NCBI GenBank assembly: GCA_030248215.1
Contig: JASANG010001601.1
Span: 1 to 64,000 of the forward strand
Source: Enoplolaimus lenunculus
Lineage: Eukaryota; Nematoda; Enoplea; Enoplida; Thoracostomopsidae
DNA length: 64,000 nt
Direction: 5' to 3'
A model generated the notes under the pieces. It did not search any database. It had not been told where the DNA came from and saw nothing but the letters and a program-made list of their open reading frames with translations. The translations under genes were made by a program, and so were the position numbers. Shown piece by piece: positions 11,776-25,178 of the stretch (its first letter is position 1; the number at the start of each line of letters is the position of its first letter).

Positions 11776-14114
11776 TCGAACTGCTAAGCGTCTACTTCAG
11801 ACTGCGATGTTTTGATACCTAAGGTACTTTCGGATTAATTGTTGACTTGCGTTGACAAATATATCGCCGGCTGGAGCTCATTCAACCATTTTGTAGAAAT
11901 CGAACAAGAAAAAATACATTATTAAACTGAAACTAGACATGAAAATTTCAATTAAATTTATAAAACATTGGTCAATTTATGCAAAACGCTTCTACCCTAC
12001 CAAAACTATCACGTTTCGTATTCGTGCCGCTGTTTTACATGCCATAAGCGGTTGACACACGTTCGGCAAACTATCAAATTCGTAGTAAAGCAAGCCACGT
12101 ATAACAGAACAACCAAGGTCATAACCAAACTCCCTTCGGTCCACAAGTACGATGAACAAGTAGACACATCGCAATATATACAATCAGCGATATAGTTGAA
12201 CACAGTTCAATTCAAACAAGTATTACTATAGTGTATGGCGCGTATATCCACCTTAAAATAAAAAAATAATATTCAAATTGAATATTTTACAAATTCGCTC
12301 GACTGTATATAGGAATTAAACAGAATCGGAACTACAACATTTGTGACTATGTGAATAGGATGGCTTGTTGGCTGAAAACAATTGAAGAACAGATAAATGA
12401 TGCTGAATTTTTATACAACATATCACAACAAGGGAATCGGACCTTGTTTTGAATCGGAATTGTAACCGGAATCGAAATTCCGATTGCACCCTGGAATATA
12501 ATCCTGCCAATAAACACTTTTTGAATTTACATGAATGCTAATCAAGAAATATGTAGTAAATAAATTTAGAACTATTGGTATCGCTATTCTCCCAAAATAC
12601 CGATATGACCAGTACCCTGATGTCCCAGATACCGATTTTATATATATATCGGTTCACCAGTAAAAACAACCCTAATGCTATCCGAATTAAAAATAAACAT
12701 AGAACAATTATTGAGTACACGCTGCTTACAAGACTTTAGTTGAACCGAATGCTTTCACAAGTATTGAAAATAATGGTTTATCTAAACAATTTTACATAGG
12801 TAAATGGGTTTGTTTAATCAATTTTAAGCTGTAGCAGCAAATTTAAAATCTTCACTGTATCCAATCTGCACAACCCAACTCGATATTTTGATGGCGGCCA
12901 TAATCTATACATTAACGCTGGAACTCCCCACATACGTATCTTGGGCAAGTTTCCAGAATATTTGTTGAAATTTATATTTGAAATAAAAACCACTTCTCAA
13001 AAATAGCTATAACTCATCGGCGAAAAATATTAAAACTATTTCAAACCAACACCGAGAAAACGTTACATACGTACAAGTATATACAGTTTGAAATTTACTA
13101 ATCAATTTTTCCATTTTTGTATTAAAAACCTAACATTGCGAACAAGACAATATACAAAAATATATTTAAATGGTAACTTATCATGCGCATATCACGATAA
13201 GCATCACAGCCTAGGCCACAGCAAACCATTTAACAGCCAGCACAATACAAGTGTTGTACTCAACGCGAGGGAGTCCTTTATTTTATCATTATTATTAATG
13301 GCGTAACCATTAAAAATTTAAATTTTAAACGTTTATCGATAACATTTTTACACTCGTCCGTTTACAGACACACAAAGACGCGTTCAAAAATCGAAAACAT
13401 ATATATTGCGAATTATTAGCCACTGTGTTGATAATCAGTAAAGCAACAACCGATTCTACCAGCGTCAGCAAAATGCGGTTACGATCAGAGATCTTAAAAT
13501 AAAATTCTCAATTACGTAACACTGTCGTCAGACGGCAAGCTGTCGGGCGGGCGACCAATTACGGTGATTCGGTTGATTTACCAGAAAATAAACACCAGTT
13601 TACTATGATTTTCTTAACTACACAAACCGACTTTTATAGTTAGAACTGAAATTCCTGCAAAAATTCGATTTCTGTTCATGTTCCATACATGTTTTTGTAT
13701 AACTTGGAACACTGGCTAATGAAAATGCGACGCAGTTGACGAACAGCATATCTTATTTTGAATTGTAGACAACTGGCTGTAATTCAGTGTTGCAATATAT
13801 GGGCTAATCCTGTTCTGGTGAAAAAACAGTTCAAGTCCCTGTTCTTGCTTCCTGTGAAATGTAGTTCTTGTTGGAAGCCTGATACATACATTTCATCTAA
13901 GGTATATACATGTCGCAGCTCAAGCTGTAATTCAGCCAATTTCTGAATTGCGCTAGCCCAAAGTGGAATTCACTGTGCTCAAGCTGCACGCACGGTGATT
14001 TAATACCGTGAATGTCATACACAATTTTGATTCGATAACGTAAATAGTCTTCTCTTTGGCTTTTCTTGTTTACGTAGTAACCAATCAATACATGTATATG
14101 TAACTTAAATAAAG
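11776..14114. other. Intergenic, no gene seen
   Basis: AT-rich with short ORFs only. The segment 12,320-12,495 ends GATTGCACCCTGG and is a degraded relative of the hAT-like CAGGGTGCAACCGG family. Confidence 0.4.
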
Positions 14115-14321
14115 CAGGGATGTGCCGATTAATCGGCATCGGTAATAATCGACACTTTTCGTGAGTATTGCCTATTCTTTGCCGATACTTTTTGCACATT
14201 ACAGTCAGTTGGAATGCTATTAATTTCATTTCTGGGCGCATATGCGTGTTCACCTAATGATGTAATAAACTTGGAACCGGCATCGGTATCGGCAAAAATT
14301 TTGGTATTGGCACATCCCCTC
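14115..14321. mobile_element. MITE with CAGGGATGTGCCGAT ends
   Basis: The left end is CAGGGATGTGCCGATTAATC. The right end is GGTATTGGCACATCCCCTC, an imperfect inverted repeat of the left. The interior has GCATCGGTAA and CGGCATCGGTATCGGC near the two ends. Relatives are visible at 15,163-15,405 and 20,400-20,460. The CAGGG start is hAT-like. No clear target duplication remains. Confidence 0.65.
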
Positions 14322-17300
14322 CCCAGAACAGAGAGAACTTTACAATTCCCCTTTGGACTAGGTTCAATATAGAAATGGACTAGTCTACGGCACTGTTGTA
14401 ACCAATCGAAAACATGCATCATTGTCAAAGGGAATTTTATCTTGCGCTAGCCCACGACAAAACTTAGGATTAGGCTAAACCAATTTGAATTTAGGATGAA
14501 ATGCGGCTGAGGCTACGACATATATACTTCTTTAGTGCCAAGTTGCCCAGCACACCACCAGCCATTTAACATGCCAACAGCATATTTAGCTATTTACAAC
14601 AGCCAAATAATCAATATCCGTTTCCACGATATTTAAATCTTGGCGAAAACATAACTGCTTTCAAAATCACAGCCACACCGACAGCGCAAGGCTAAAGGTT
14701 GGGTCATCCACCCATGGGGCAACCATAAGGCGTATATATAAACACGGTGATTTACAAGCCAACGCCTATAAACAATCACATTAATAATGAGCTCTCTGTG
14801 CTTGAGAGTTATCTGATATGCTGGCTTGGTGACAGGATCGAACTAGCACAGCGCCACACCCACCAAAAATAATCCGCCTCCGGCGTGCGCTTATGGCTTT
14901 TTGTGATTTGGCTTGCGTGGATATCGATCGATTGATATATGATACAGTAAACTGGTCAACGCACGTGCTCAACGTCTCAAATAATAATAATTACATCCGA
15001 TTATGCCCAAGTTTTCACAACGAATACACTACAGCATCTACTGCGAGTTTGGTAAAATACAGTTCAAGTAACGGTTGTTAACACCAAACAGTTACTTTGG
15101 CGCATTCATTTAGCATGCCCGCTTGCTAGGTAAATAGATTAATCAACCAAGTGAAAAAATTAATGGTGCACCGATTTATCGGCATCGGCTTCCATTTTAA
15201 AAAAATTGGTTGCAATAAACAGTTTTCAAGACAACATTAGTAGTCGTTTATGGTTGTCAGGTGTTAAGTCTTCGCGTTTATAATAGTGTAATGTAGTAAG
15301 TAACCCAAGCGGTTGTTTAAGCAGCATGTTTTAAATAAAAATGCAATCGACAAAACTAAACATTAAAAATTGGCATTAGCCAAAATTTTGATATTAGCAC
15401 CACATCACTAAAAATTGTTTTCTGTTAGTCCGTTTATCAACGATTCAGCAATATATCTCTGAATAGACAAATAGAAATCGCTTAGGAAAAATTTATACAC
15501 CTTGTTCTAGTGACACTAAGTACTGAAAACAACCTACCGAACTCTATAGAACCAAGTGGTAACTGTACATCAGTACGTATATGTTTTCCCAATAAATTCG
15601 AATCAAATTAAACACAAAGACCAGTTTTCAGTAAAAAACTTGCAAAAACATGACTAATCTGTTTGGTTTTTATTTAGAAAACTTCTAGTACATGCCAAGT
15701 TTTTACTAGCAAATATTGCGACTCTAACCGTCATACATTCGCTCATAAATACATTGTATATATATAGTTATAAATTCAACTCAAAACACAACACAATTCC
15801 ACAAAGCTGGACGAAACACTAACCAAAATCAAACAAACGGCTCGGATTATCAAATATTACATGACTTATTTTCGCACGAATTATAAGGTCAGCAAACCTG
15901 AACTGTGCTTACAACAATTCGCTTGTTATTAAAAACAACTTGCGTAAACTGTCTGGGCTCGCGTAAGCAACGAACAGCGAGGTCACATTATAGAGTGCAC
16001 AAATTAAATTACGTATATACGTAGATAGATAGATCACGGCCTGCCGAAATAAAAAGCAACAAAATAATAAAACGAGTAAAACTCTTCGGGTTCTCTCACC
16101 AGATCATACATAGTCCGTTACATGCCATGTCAAAACTTTATGATATGGGTACACTGTTAACTCAAACCAAACTTGAATTTGGTCCTGTCTAAATTTTAGA
16201 ATAGAAGTATACACTAAAACAAAAAGGATCTTAGAAAAACACACTACTTAACCAAAAAAAGAAATATACAAAAAATGCAGTAGTAAAACAACTTCAGCAT
16301 ACATCAAAAAATTTGAGATACAACTTGTGGGGATACATTGTTCTATTCGGCATTCTGGATCCACTAGTGTTTCGCGCACCATTAAAATATTCTCATTTGA
16401 AGATGAAAATGAGGCCGCTTAAGGTATTACAGCAGTAACTATAACATGTTATCCCTGCAAATTGTGAAATGCTACTACATTAGGCGTGTGACTCAAACTT
16501 GTCCACATTATCAATCGACAGATAAACCGTTTGCGCTACTTCAGTTGTGTTCCTGTGCCAACTTATAATTTTTAATGAAAACCCAATGCAACCAATTTCA
16601 ACATGTTTAATTTAAATATTAATGCAAAAACCTGCACACCAATCGGCTTGTTTACACGCCGAAGCAGTTGGACGGCAATTCAAAAAATATATAAGTTTCA
16701 CAGTTTGCAACATCACCTGCAAATGCAACATCACCTGCAAAATGTGTAAGCCATACACGACTATACACTTAAGAAATGTTCCCATTTGCATCTCTTAAAC
16801 GTCAAGCACATATTCAACAGCTATATGAACTCATTTGTACATATAATATATATTATATATCTGCTCAATGATGCAACTATCTACTTTAGTCAAGAAGTAC
16901 TAAGAGTGCATTTGTGCAACATACAAGTAAATAAGTAAATATATATGTAAATTATTGCACTGACAATTGACATTGATGGTTAAACACTCTTTTGAAATTA
17001 TCTGTATTTTGCACAAAACTAAAAAGTAGGCATCCTCAAACAAAATGTTCATAAAATTCATATTAGCCTGATGAGCGAAGCGTTAAAACTTCGGTTAATA
17101 AACTTTATTAATTTTCATAACGAAACGGTAAATCGGTAATTAAAATTTATTCGACCATTTCAGTTTTACGTTTAAGATATCAATAACTTTTTTCTAAGTT
17201 TACCAATTACAGTCTCCCTTCTGAAAATTTCAAAGTGCTCAAGGAAGCTTTATGTTCAATGAAACAGTCCGAAATTTATATTATGGCTATGGAAGGGGTA

Positions 17301-19644
17301 TGACAATGCATTTATTGATCACCAATTGGAGTCGGGAAATCTTTATAATGGATTGCCCCATGCAGAGTGGAAAGTGGAACTGGAATACGCCGGAATCGGG
17401 ATCGGAACTATACAAATTTTGGGAGTATACGGATAATTCGTATAAACAAACATAATATTGATTTAGGGTGTCTGTTGGCTGCCAACAATTCTTAAAAACG
17501 TCGCATGAACAAATTTAGCAATCATGTTTAGTTCTGTTACGCAAACTACGCAATGGGAATTCCGGTCGCAACCCGGCCCCATATAACAAACTGACTGAAT
17601 GACACAACATTAAAACACAACAATTTTTACTTCTGACACTGACGGAACATCCAGCGAAATTCCCACCGTAACAGGAGCGCCTCTGGTTGAATACTGGTAA
17701 AATGAGAATCGCGGCCACGGGTAAACGATTAAAAGCGTCCAGGAAAAGCAAACAAAACAGTACCATTTTCTAGCTCGGCGTCCAATATTTATACAATTTC
17801 TTCTGTCAATAGACATATTAGTAGCAGCAAACATGAGTGCAATTTTCAAAGTATAAGTAAGAGTACATATGAAGCTAGATGACCATTGCACAACGATGTG
17901 GCATTTTGCCAAATACTCATCGAACGAATAATATTTTCTACAAACTATGCTTATCTGTTATTGTAAACTTTCCTCGCACGCCGAGGCTTAAGGTTCATAG
18001 AAAAAGGCTTGCCTATATCTATGCGTTAAACTTAACTGCGGTAGAAGTGTTTACGAGACCTCTGGTATAATTCATAAAACATATTTTCCGTCCATACACA
18101 TTTTTCAGGCCTTGTATTAAAACCAACAACACGTCTATATACATATGGCGTAAATGTAAACAAGCATAACAAAACAGCATACGTAAACCATTAACCATAC
18201 ACCCATGGCACATCTGTCTATCACTTTCTCGATTCAATTCTGATGCAATCTCAGCTTGCGAACTCAATACAACCGCATTGCATTTCAGTTTTAGCTACAT
18301 CGGTTCAAACAAATGTTTGAATTATAAATGCATCGCAGATCAATTAAACTACACAGGCAATTCAAAATGTAATATATTCCCCTCCTCCACCCATTAAATT
18401 ACTATATTTGCTTCATTTGCTTAACAAGAGCACCTAAGGTCATGGTCAGATTCGAGTATCCAAGTTAAGCTAAGGTCACAACGAAAATATGCGTGCTGTC
18501 CCGTCGTATAAAGCACATAAAGCATACTGATTTCAATACTAAAATTACTCAAAATTTTCACCTCAAATCGCTCCATTTTAAAACCAAAACACCACTACGA
18601 AGCAAGCCAAAGCGTCGTAAATTTTCAAACATCGGGGACTGTTCTAAGGCGAGAGATAGGGGTGACGTACCGCCTACCGAAATTTTTGGAGACATGAAAA
18701 ACCACTATTTACAGACTTTACAATAACCTTGCAGATCCTAAAGGTTAAAAAAAACTTTTTCGTGTACATGACATCATATCAACTTCCCTCACGAAATAAA
18801 ATCCTGGCTACGCTCCTAGCAGTCATACATTTAATCTGACATGAACTCTGCATAACGACTATCTGAACACTGTCGTTTTAATCACAACATATAGAACAGT
18901 GTACGAATAACATACATATACGTATAACTCAGCTTCAGCTAATATTAAACAGACGCTTAGTATTACATCATTACAAAAGCTTACTTCCTGTTTCATTCAT
19001 GACGCTATTATATTAGCAATAATAAATATAGCAAGCAAACCGAAATATGACATCTGGCGTCACAAATCAACCTGGCCGTTTGAGGACGAGCATTACGCCT
19101 CACAATTTGAATACAGATAAAAATAGGGATCAAAGCACATTGAGAAAATAATCGCGCCACTAGTAACCATGCAAAACTAAATTAAATCAAAATCACAACA
19201 GCATATTATTAGAGTGCCAACAACAACTAGATTACTACACTACAACAAGAATTGATTTTTTATGCGACCAAAAGTATCGAAACTTACTCACCAAGTTTTA
19301 TAATGCATAGTAAAAGATCGCGTGTGAGGTTTTTTAATCAGACAAGTTATTACTAAATAACGGACCAACTTGCAAAGAGATTGATTCATCATTTTGGACT
19401 AAGAATTTTTTAACCCAAAATTTCCAATACACATTTTTATCTAAATAGCGTACGGGGTACGTTTTATACGAATTTAGAAGCAGGAATTTTATGTACGTAC
19501 TCGTGCAACCAACCAGAAAAGTTATCAAAGACCCCTGGACAGAGGTTGCATAATGATTTTTCACAATATACGTAAGACGTGTTCCTCCAACTGGTTAACG
19601 AATAACGAGCCTCAATCGATCATCAGTTGCATGCAGTAAAATTC
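14322..19644. other. Intergenic, no gene seen
   Basis: 5.3 kb with no supported gene. A diverged copy of the CCGATTTATCGGCATCGG element lies at 15,163-15,405. A relic with CGGAATCGGGATCGGAAC is near 17,390 and a matching piece with GGAATTCCGGTCGCAACCC is near 17,553-17,572. The minus-strand ORFs at 17,515-17,912 run over this repeat and show no domain. Confidence 0.4.
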
Positions 19645-19718
19645 AAAATTTCAAATTCGAGATTGTTCAAAATTTCAAATTCGAGATTGTTCAAAATTTC
19701 AAATTCGAGATTGTTCAA
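19645..19718. repeat. 24-bp tandem repeat, 3 copies
   Basis: The unit contains TTCAAATTCGAGATTGTTC preceded by AAAAT. The three copies are nearly identical and are followed by a run of A. Confidence 0.9.
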
Positions 19719-21822
19719 AAAATACACGCCAAGCAATACGAATAGAAAATGAAACAAAAAATATTCACACACACGCCCACTAAATATATACAAAATAAAG
19801 CACAAAACTTTCGAAATTCAAACGCCAGCCGGCAAGCGTCTGCCAATCACAGCATTATATTTATCTGAAGTAAAAGTTACAATTTTCACTCAAACCACAT
19901 CGGCCCGACAACGAGAAATTAAAACTTTTCAAACTGCTACTTTCGTTGAGAAAAAACACTCGTGTCAACATCACTGCCCTGCCCCCTGCTATTTTACCAC
20001 AGTCAACGCCAGCTGAATATATATATGAAAACGATAGCAAAAAATTACTTTCGATGGTCGCGAACCGCCAAACTATACATTAGTTAACATGAGTTGCATT
20101 TGACACAAAACTATATATAAATGCGTTAGTTACATGCCATATGTTACGCTGCAATTGCACACACGCATTCAGCCCACGCCTCCACGCCCAAATAATTGTT
20201 CGTACAACTTTGACCTTCTCAATGTTAATTATGTTTAGAAAACTTTTACCAACTTTCCATAATAATTTTCTAAAAACACATGTTCACTGACTTTCCAACG
20301 TTGCATGTTGTGTAAGTATTTACGTTATTTCAACAATTAAGCCACGACAGGCACTACCAACTAACTTTTTTTAAAACGCCGCATTATGGAAAACGGTGCA
20401 GATAGACTGCGGATCTAACGATTAACCGACATCGGTAAAATCGCAACTCTTCGCGGTACTCAGGGTGCGTCCCGATATTAATTTACTGAATAACGGAACC
20501 GGATATTGAATTTTTTACCGAAACAGGCACCGTATACCGAATATAGTATATGTTAAAATAATTTATTAACGGTTTTCGTTTGTTATTAAGCCCATAATGC
20601 AAAAAAGCGTTTAACTCTCGCTCGCGTACATATGAGTTAAAAGTAGCTGAAATTTATCAAAACTTGAACTTCTTGACTTCACCAGAAATGTAATCGCAGC
20701 AAGATGTTAAAGACGCTCAATTGTTTATACCGGATACCGAAACCAGATATTGACGATATTTTTTTGCAATTAGGCTTAATTTGAAAAAGAGGTGGATCCA
20801 AAAATTTCTGACGGGGTGCTGGTTGACAAATGTATTGAAGGGCAAAAATTGTAAGAGGGTAAAAATTAGTGATTTCCCGGTCCAGGAGCTAGAGGTTGCC
20901 GGGGCCGGAGCCATACGGTATTTGGGACGATACAAGAAAAACAATATCCCGTGACACAATTTAGTCTGAAGCTGAACGCAACACAGCAAGTTTATTACTT
21001 TACCATAGTCAAAATGTCGCGTGACGCGATATGGCAAATAACAAACGCATTAACAGTAACTTAACAACATGGCAGTATCAAGAAAATGTCGCGTGATGCG
21101 AAATGATAGAAATGGTACCATGCTCTCAGGTACATGATTACGCAAAAGGTACACAAAATTTGAAGTTTAGTGCATTTTGCTGGCTCCTGTATCTTGAGTT
21201 TGTATTTAAAAAAATAAATTCAAATACCTTCTATCATTGGTGGTGCGGGTTTTTAAATTCTGAAAAGTCGTGGGTGGTATCGGTCAATTTTTGATCATCA
21301 CCAAAAAAAATGTGTTTTCAAAATAAACTATTTCTAATGCTTTTTTCGTGATTCTTTACAACGAAAACTTAAAAAATTAATCAAATACTCTAAAAAGTAT
21401 ATAAAAGCACAAAAACTAGAACAGACAACAATTACTAACATACACAACGACAAAACAATCAAAAACAGAACCTAATCCGGTACATTTACGCAAGTTTCCT
21501 TTTCTAAACAGTTTCCTGCAAGCTGCAACCCTTGTAAACCCCACGTCACCATATAGGGTCAATAAATCAAAACATTTCGTGGGCGGAGGCGCCACCTGGT
21601 TCCTACGACAAACATGGCAGCCTTGCACAATTTTGAACTTGTTCTCCTCCGAAGTACGGTAATTCGATCTCGCCAGTTATTACGTATACAACACAGTATA
21701 ACCGATCATATGACACTTGGTGACAGTAACAACCTTGCATAATTAAACTTTTAAAAAAGACGTTTAATTCACAAACAAATTAATTCAATTAAAAAGTAAC
21801 ATAAACATAAATTACTATGAGC
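19719..21822. other. Intergenic, old transposon relics only
   Basis: A CAGGGTGCGTCCCGATA start at 20,461 and CCGGATACCGAAACCAG near 20,733 mark a decayed hAT-like copy. GGTGGATCC...TTTCTGACGGGG at 20,790-20,820 is a relic of the GTGGCGGATCC family. GGTATCGGTCAATTTTTGA at 21,275 is part of the CTCGG-element end. No gene. Confidence 0.45.
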
Positions 21823-22664
21823 CAGGGTGACAACAAAGGTTCGAATTCAGCAAAAAATTGGCGGTTCGGATTCGGTTTCGGTTGTAGAAAAGCGAAATCC
21901 AAAAGCCGAATCCAACACAGGCTGGGTTGCAGAAACATGACTTAAGTCGACTTTTGACTTAAGTCAATTTTGGACTTAAGTTGCTTGTAACTAATGCAAC
22001 TGAAATTGGTAGGTCTCAGACTTAGTACCAAAAGCTAGGGCTTAAGTCAGAATAAATCTTAAGTATTTCTCTGAGATTTATAACAAAAAATTTAAGAATG
22101 GGCTTAGCGTTAAGTTTAAAGATAGCTAATAGCTCGATAGTAGGCACGTGACTTAAATCGACCTTCGATTTAAGTCGAATTCGAACTCAAGACAGGTAGC
22201 TGAATTAAGGTTTAAAAATATGTATTAATTTTTACAAAAACACAGTTCCATTCGAGTATTTATGTCACTCCAAAATCTTAAATTGAAGCTGTAATATAGT
22301 ATAACGTTTGCCACAATCAGCTTAACTGGCACGCAGAAAACTTTTTGAGGACCTTTAACTTTAGTCAAATCCGCACTTACTTAAGTTAAACGTCGACTTA
22401 AGTCATGTTTCTGCAACCCAGCCAATGTTCGGAACATGTTTTTCAGTTTTAAACAGTAAAATTTTTAAATACTTGTTATATATTAATAAAAAAATTTTGT
22501 TTCACGTCACAAATCTCAAGAGACGTGGGACACGAAATTTATTGACGTTTAAAAGTTATGCGGCTGGCATTGCTTTGGTATTCTGAAACAAGTTATCGAT
22601 ATATAACTGAAATTTGCAGCATGCAAGATTCGGATTCGACAAATTAGCAATTGGTGCCACCCTG
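21823..22664. mobile_element. hAT-like MITE of the TTCGGATTCGGC family, interrupted
   Basis: The left end CAGGGTGACAACAAAGG and right end TTGGTGCCACCCTG are consistent with a hAT-type CAGGGTG terminus. Subterminal words GGTTCGGATTCGG and GCCGAATCC match the copies at 11,000, 26,230 and 29,872. Between GAATCCAACA and CAATGTTCGG, which adjoin in the other copies, about 500 bp of a different element is inserted (21,920-22,422). No exact 8-bp target duplication remains at the outer ends. Confidence 0.7.
21920..22422. mobile_element. Nested TIR element (GGCTGGGTTGCAG ends)
   Basis: The left end GGCTGGGTTGCAGAAACATG is followed by ACTTAAGTCGAC. The right end is the exact inverse, about 32 bp. The interior repeats the words GACTTAAGTC and TTGGACTTAAG in both orientations, so the element folds extensively. 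It lacks an ORF and is inserted in the older element at 21,823-22,664. Confidence 0.8.
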
Positions 22665-22839
22665 CTGAGCGGTTTAAAAAACGAGCGAAAGCTGTTTATT
22701 ACGTAGGTTCCACGGAATCGGATACGTAATAGCTTATTACAACACTATGCTTTACTTCAACGGATATTTAGAAATCGTCATCCTGGTGTGTTAGCCTCGC
22801 AATAGGGTTTTAAAATTTACGCCTTTATTAGCTACAGAA

Positions 22840-23172
22840 ACGGAACCGGAAAATGAAATTATACATGTCACCGAAAAATTAATTTATTTTAATGCTTTTT
22901 GCATATTATTGGACAAATAACGCTAATTAGAGATAGGTATTCTTTTGCTGTATTTTAGATTTTCATCTGGTTTACTTTCGGCGATTGTCAAGGTTTATAT
23001 ACTATACGAATGAAATTATTTAATTTTTATCGCCATTTTTAAGCAAAATATCTTAATTTCTACCTACCAAATTTTAAAACGGGAATTTTGAATTCCGGTA
23101 AAAATTTATCATAACCGAAAGGTGAAAAATGCCGGAACTGGAAGTGGAATTCCGGTTGCACTCTGATACAGG
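22840..23172. mobile_element. Decayed hAT-like MITE copy
   Basis: Starts around ACGGAACCGGAAAATGAAAT. Ends GGAATTCCGGTTGCACTCTG, one base off the CCGGTTGCACCCTG terminus of the intact copy at 29,376. The interior shares CGAAAGGTGAAAAATGCCGG with that copy. Confidence 0.6.
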
Positions 23173-23745
23173 CTAATTTGCATAATTGGTTACTCCGAAA
23201 TTAGGGTTTCACTAATTATTAGGGTTACAAGCAAATCTATTTTTTCCTCCTAAACGGTTTTTGAGTACGGGAAATCTGAATAAATTGTTTACAAACCAAT
23301 GAAACCGATAATTGAATAGTTAGCTAATAGCTGATTTGCATAATATTAGCATAATTGATAAGCCTAAATTAGAACTTTATTTACAATATTTCACTAATCA
23401 TTAGGATTACAAGCAATCTAAATTCAGCATTAAGGAGTTTTGGGGTGCGAGTAATCTGAATCAATTGTATACAAACCTCCAAGACCTATGACTGGATAGT
23501 TAGCAAATAGCTAATTTGCATATTAGCATAATTGGTAAGCCTATATTAGGACATTTTAAAATAATTAACTAATTAAGGTTACAAGCAACCTAATTTAGCA
23601 TTATGAGTTTTTCGGTGCGAGGAATCTAAATAAATTGTTTACAAACATCCAAATCTTATAATTGAATAGTTAGCTAATACATAGCTAATTTGCATATTAG
23701 CATAATTAATAAGCCTAAACTAGGACTTTTAAAAAATCATTTCCC
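23163..23745. repeat. About 175-bp tandem repeat, 3-4 diverged units
   Basis: The motif GCTAATTTGCAT(AT)TAGCATAATTG recurs at about 23,170, 23,330, 23,510 and 23,686. Each unit also carries ATCTGAATAAATTGTTTACA and TTAGGGTTACAAGC-like words. The spacing (about 160-180 bp) is nucleosome-sized, as in satellite DNA. The same unit occurs inverted at 30,440-30,700 and, decayed, at 33,335-33,490. Confidence 0.75.
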
Positions 23746-25031
23746 TGATTACTAGCAGAAAGTATGCGGGCCAAAATATACATCTGTGCTTTAGAAGCTT
23801 ACAATTGTTTAACTTGAGTAATAAAATAAGTAAGTATGTTCGAGGCTCGCTCAATATATGTATATAGTTCCACTACAACTGGTTCATGCACGTTGTTTAA
23901 AACTTGTTCCAGCCAACAGACACCCTAAACCAATATTATATTGTTAACACAAATTATCCGCACAGTCACAAAATTTGTAGTTCTGACTCCTATTCCAGTA
24001 TAATCCAGTTCCGTTTGCACCCGGAGGATTTAAACTTAAGCAAAAAAATCGAGCATAGCTAAATTGTAACGTTAAATACAAATTACAAATAACAAAACAA
24101 CAGATCAAGTCAAATATTTACTTAAATTCTTACCAAACCTAATTGATTCGGCAGTGCTTTATACACAGAATCGATAATCCAGCAAACCTTAAATGTTATG
24201 TTACATCAAAATCATTGCCCAAAGCTATAACAAAATAAATTCTTAGACTTAACTGTACCCTTTACAGTTCAACAACCACACATTGACAATACCTACCCAG
24301 TACCCACTTCACAAAAACACCAATCCTGTTAGAATATACATTTATAAAATTAATCATACAAACACCTCGCCCATGTCAACAAAAATTAAATTTTCCGCAT
24401 CCCAACATATTAAGGTCAGCCTCGCCTCTATATGTCTTCAGATCTCCAAATCAAAAATTACACCCAACCAAAACTCACTATACTTAGTACAACTCGGCCA
24501 GCTAAAACCCTTGGGGCTAACCAGAAGGCACGTGCACAAAATCCATTACATACTTGTAGATAGTCAAATAAATAAAATTGCTGACCGAAAATTAAATGAT
24601 ACAAATAACGAATTACTTACAACGTCGTCTAAAATGTACAATAACGCTGTCAAAATGCCATGACACACGCGACGAACTTTTCTCGCGGTTGCAGTAAAAA
24701 TTCGTTTTATATTACAAAACGTTAACGACACATTTCCGTTCAAGTATTAAAACTGTGGTGACAATAAAGTGTGGAGTTGAGTTTTCAAACCGATAATTGC
24801 ACTGGCTACATACTTGAGATAAAAATTGTATATAAGACGTAGCGAAAAACGTGACAGTTTATGACGGAACGTAAACTGATTTGTTTGCTCAGTTTTCAAA
24901 ATCTAATACACACTAAACTGAATCTTGGTATATTGAGAATAATTTTCCAATATGTATAGTCAAAGTTCTGTGCAGAATTAAATTCCACCCATCCATTGCA
25001 ATCCTAACTGAAGCAGTGAGGATGTCGCTAA
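23746..25031. other. Intergenic, no gene seen
   Basis: A 126-codon ORF at 24,283-24,663 is Asn/Lys/Ile/Thr-rich, as expected of AT-rich non-coding DNA, and shows no domain or splice context. A CAGTTCCGTTTGCACCC relic is near 24,003. Confidence 0.4.
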
Positions 25032-25178
25032 ATTTTATTTGGTGTCAGAGGAGTTAACGTCTGGAACTCACTTCCAGAGTATGTCTCAAACAAACCCCTC
25101 GTGGAGGCACGGAGCGTAAGATCATTTAAAACTTTGTTGCAACAGGTAGACCTAAAAGCATACCTTCATCACGATTAA
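25032..25178 (+). pseudogene. C-terminal fragment of a non-LTR retrotransposon ORF
   Basis: Read from 25,032 the frame gives an uninterrupted stretch to a TAA at 25,176, including RGVNVWNSLPEYV and, after an Arg/Ser stretch, RSFKTLLQQ. The pattern R-G-x-x-V-W-N-S-L-P followed by S-V-x-S-F-K is typical of the end of reverse-transcriptase ORFs of LINE elements. The frame is closed by a stop immediately upstream, and no reverse transcriptase or endonuclease domain is nearby. This is a heavily 5'-truncated dead copy. Confidence 0.7.

Noticed and set aside
24283-24663. 126-codon ORF as a small gene
   Set aside because: Lys/Asn/Ile/Thr-rich composition of AT-rich DNA, no domain, no start or splice support.
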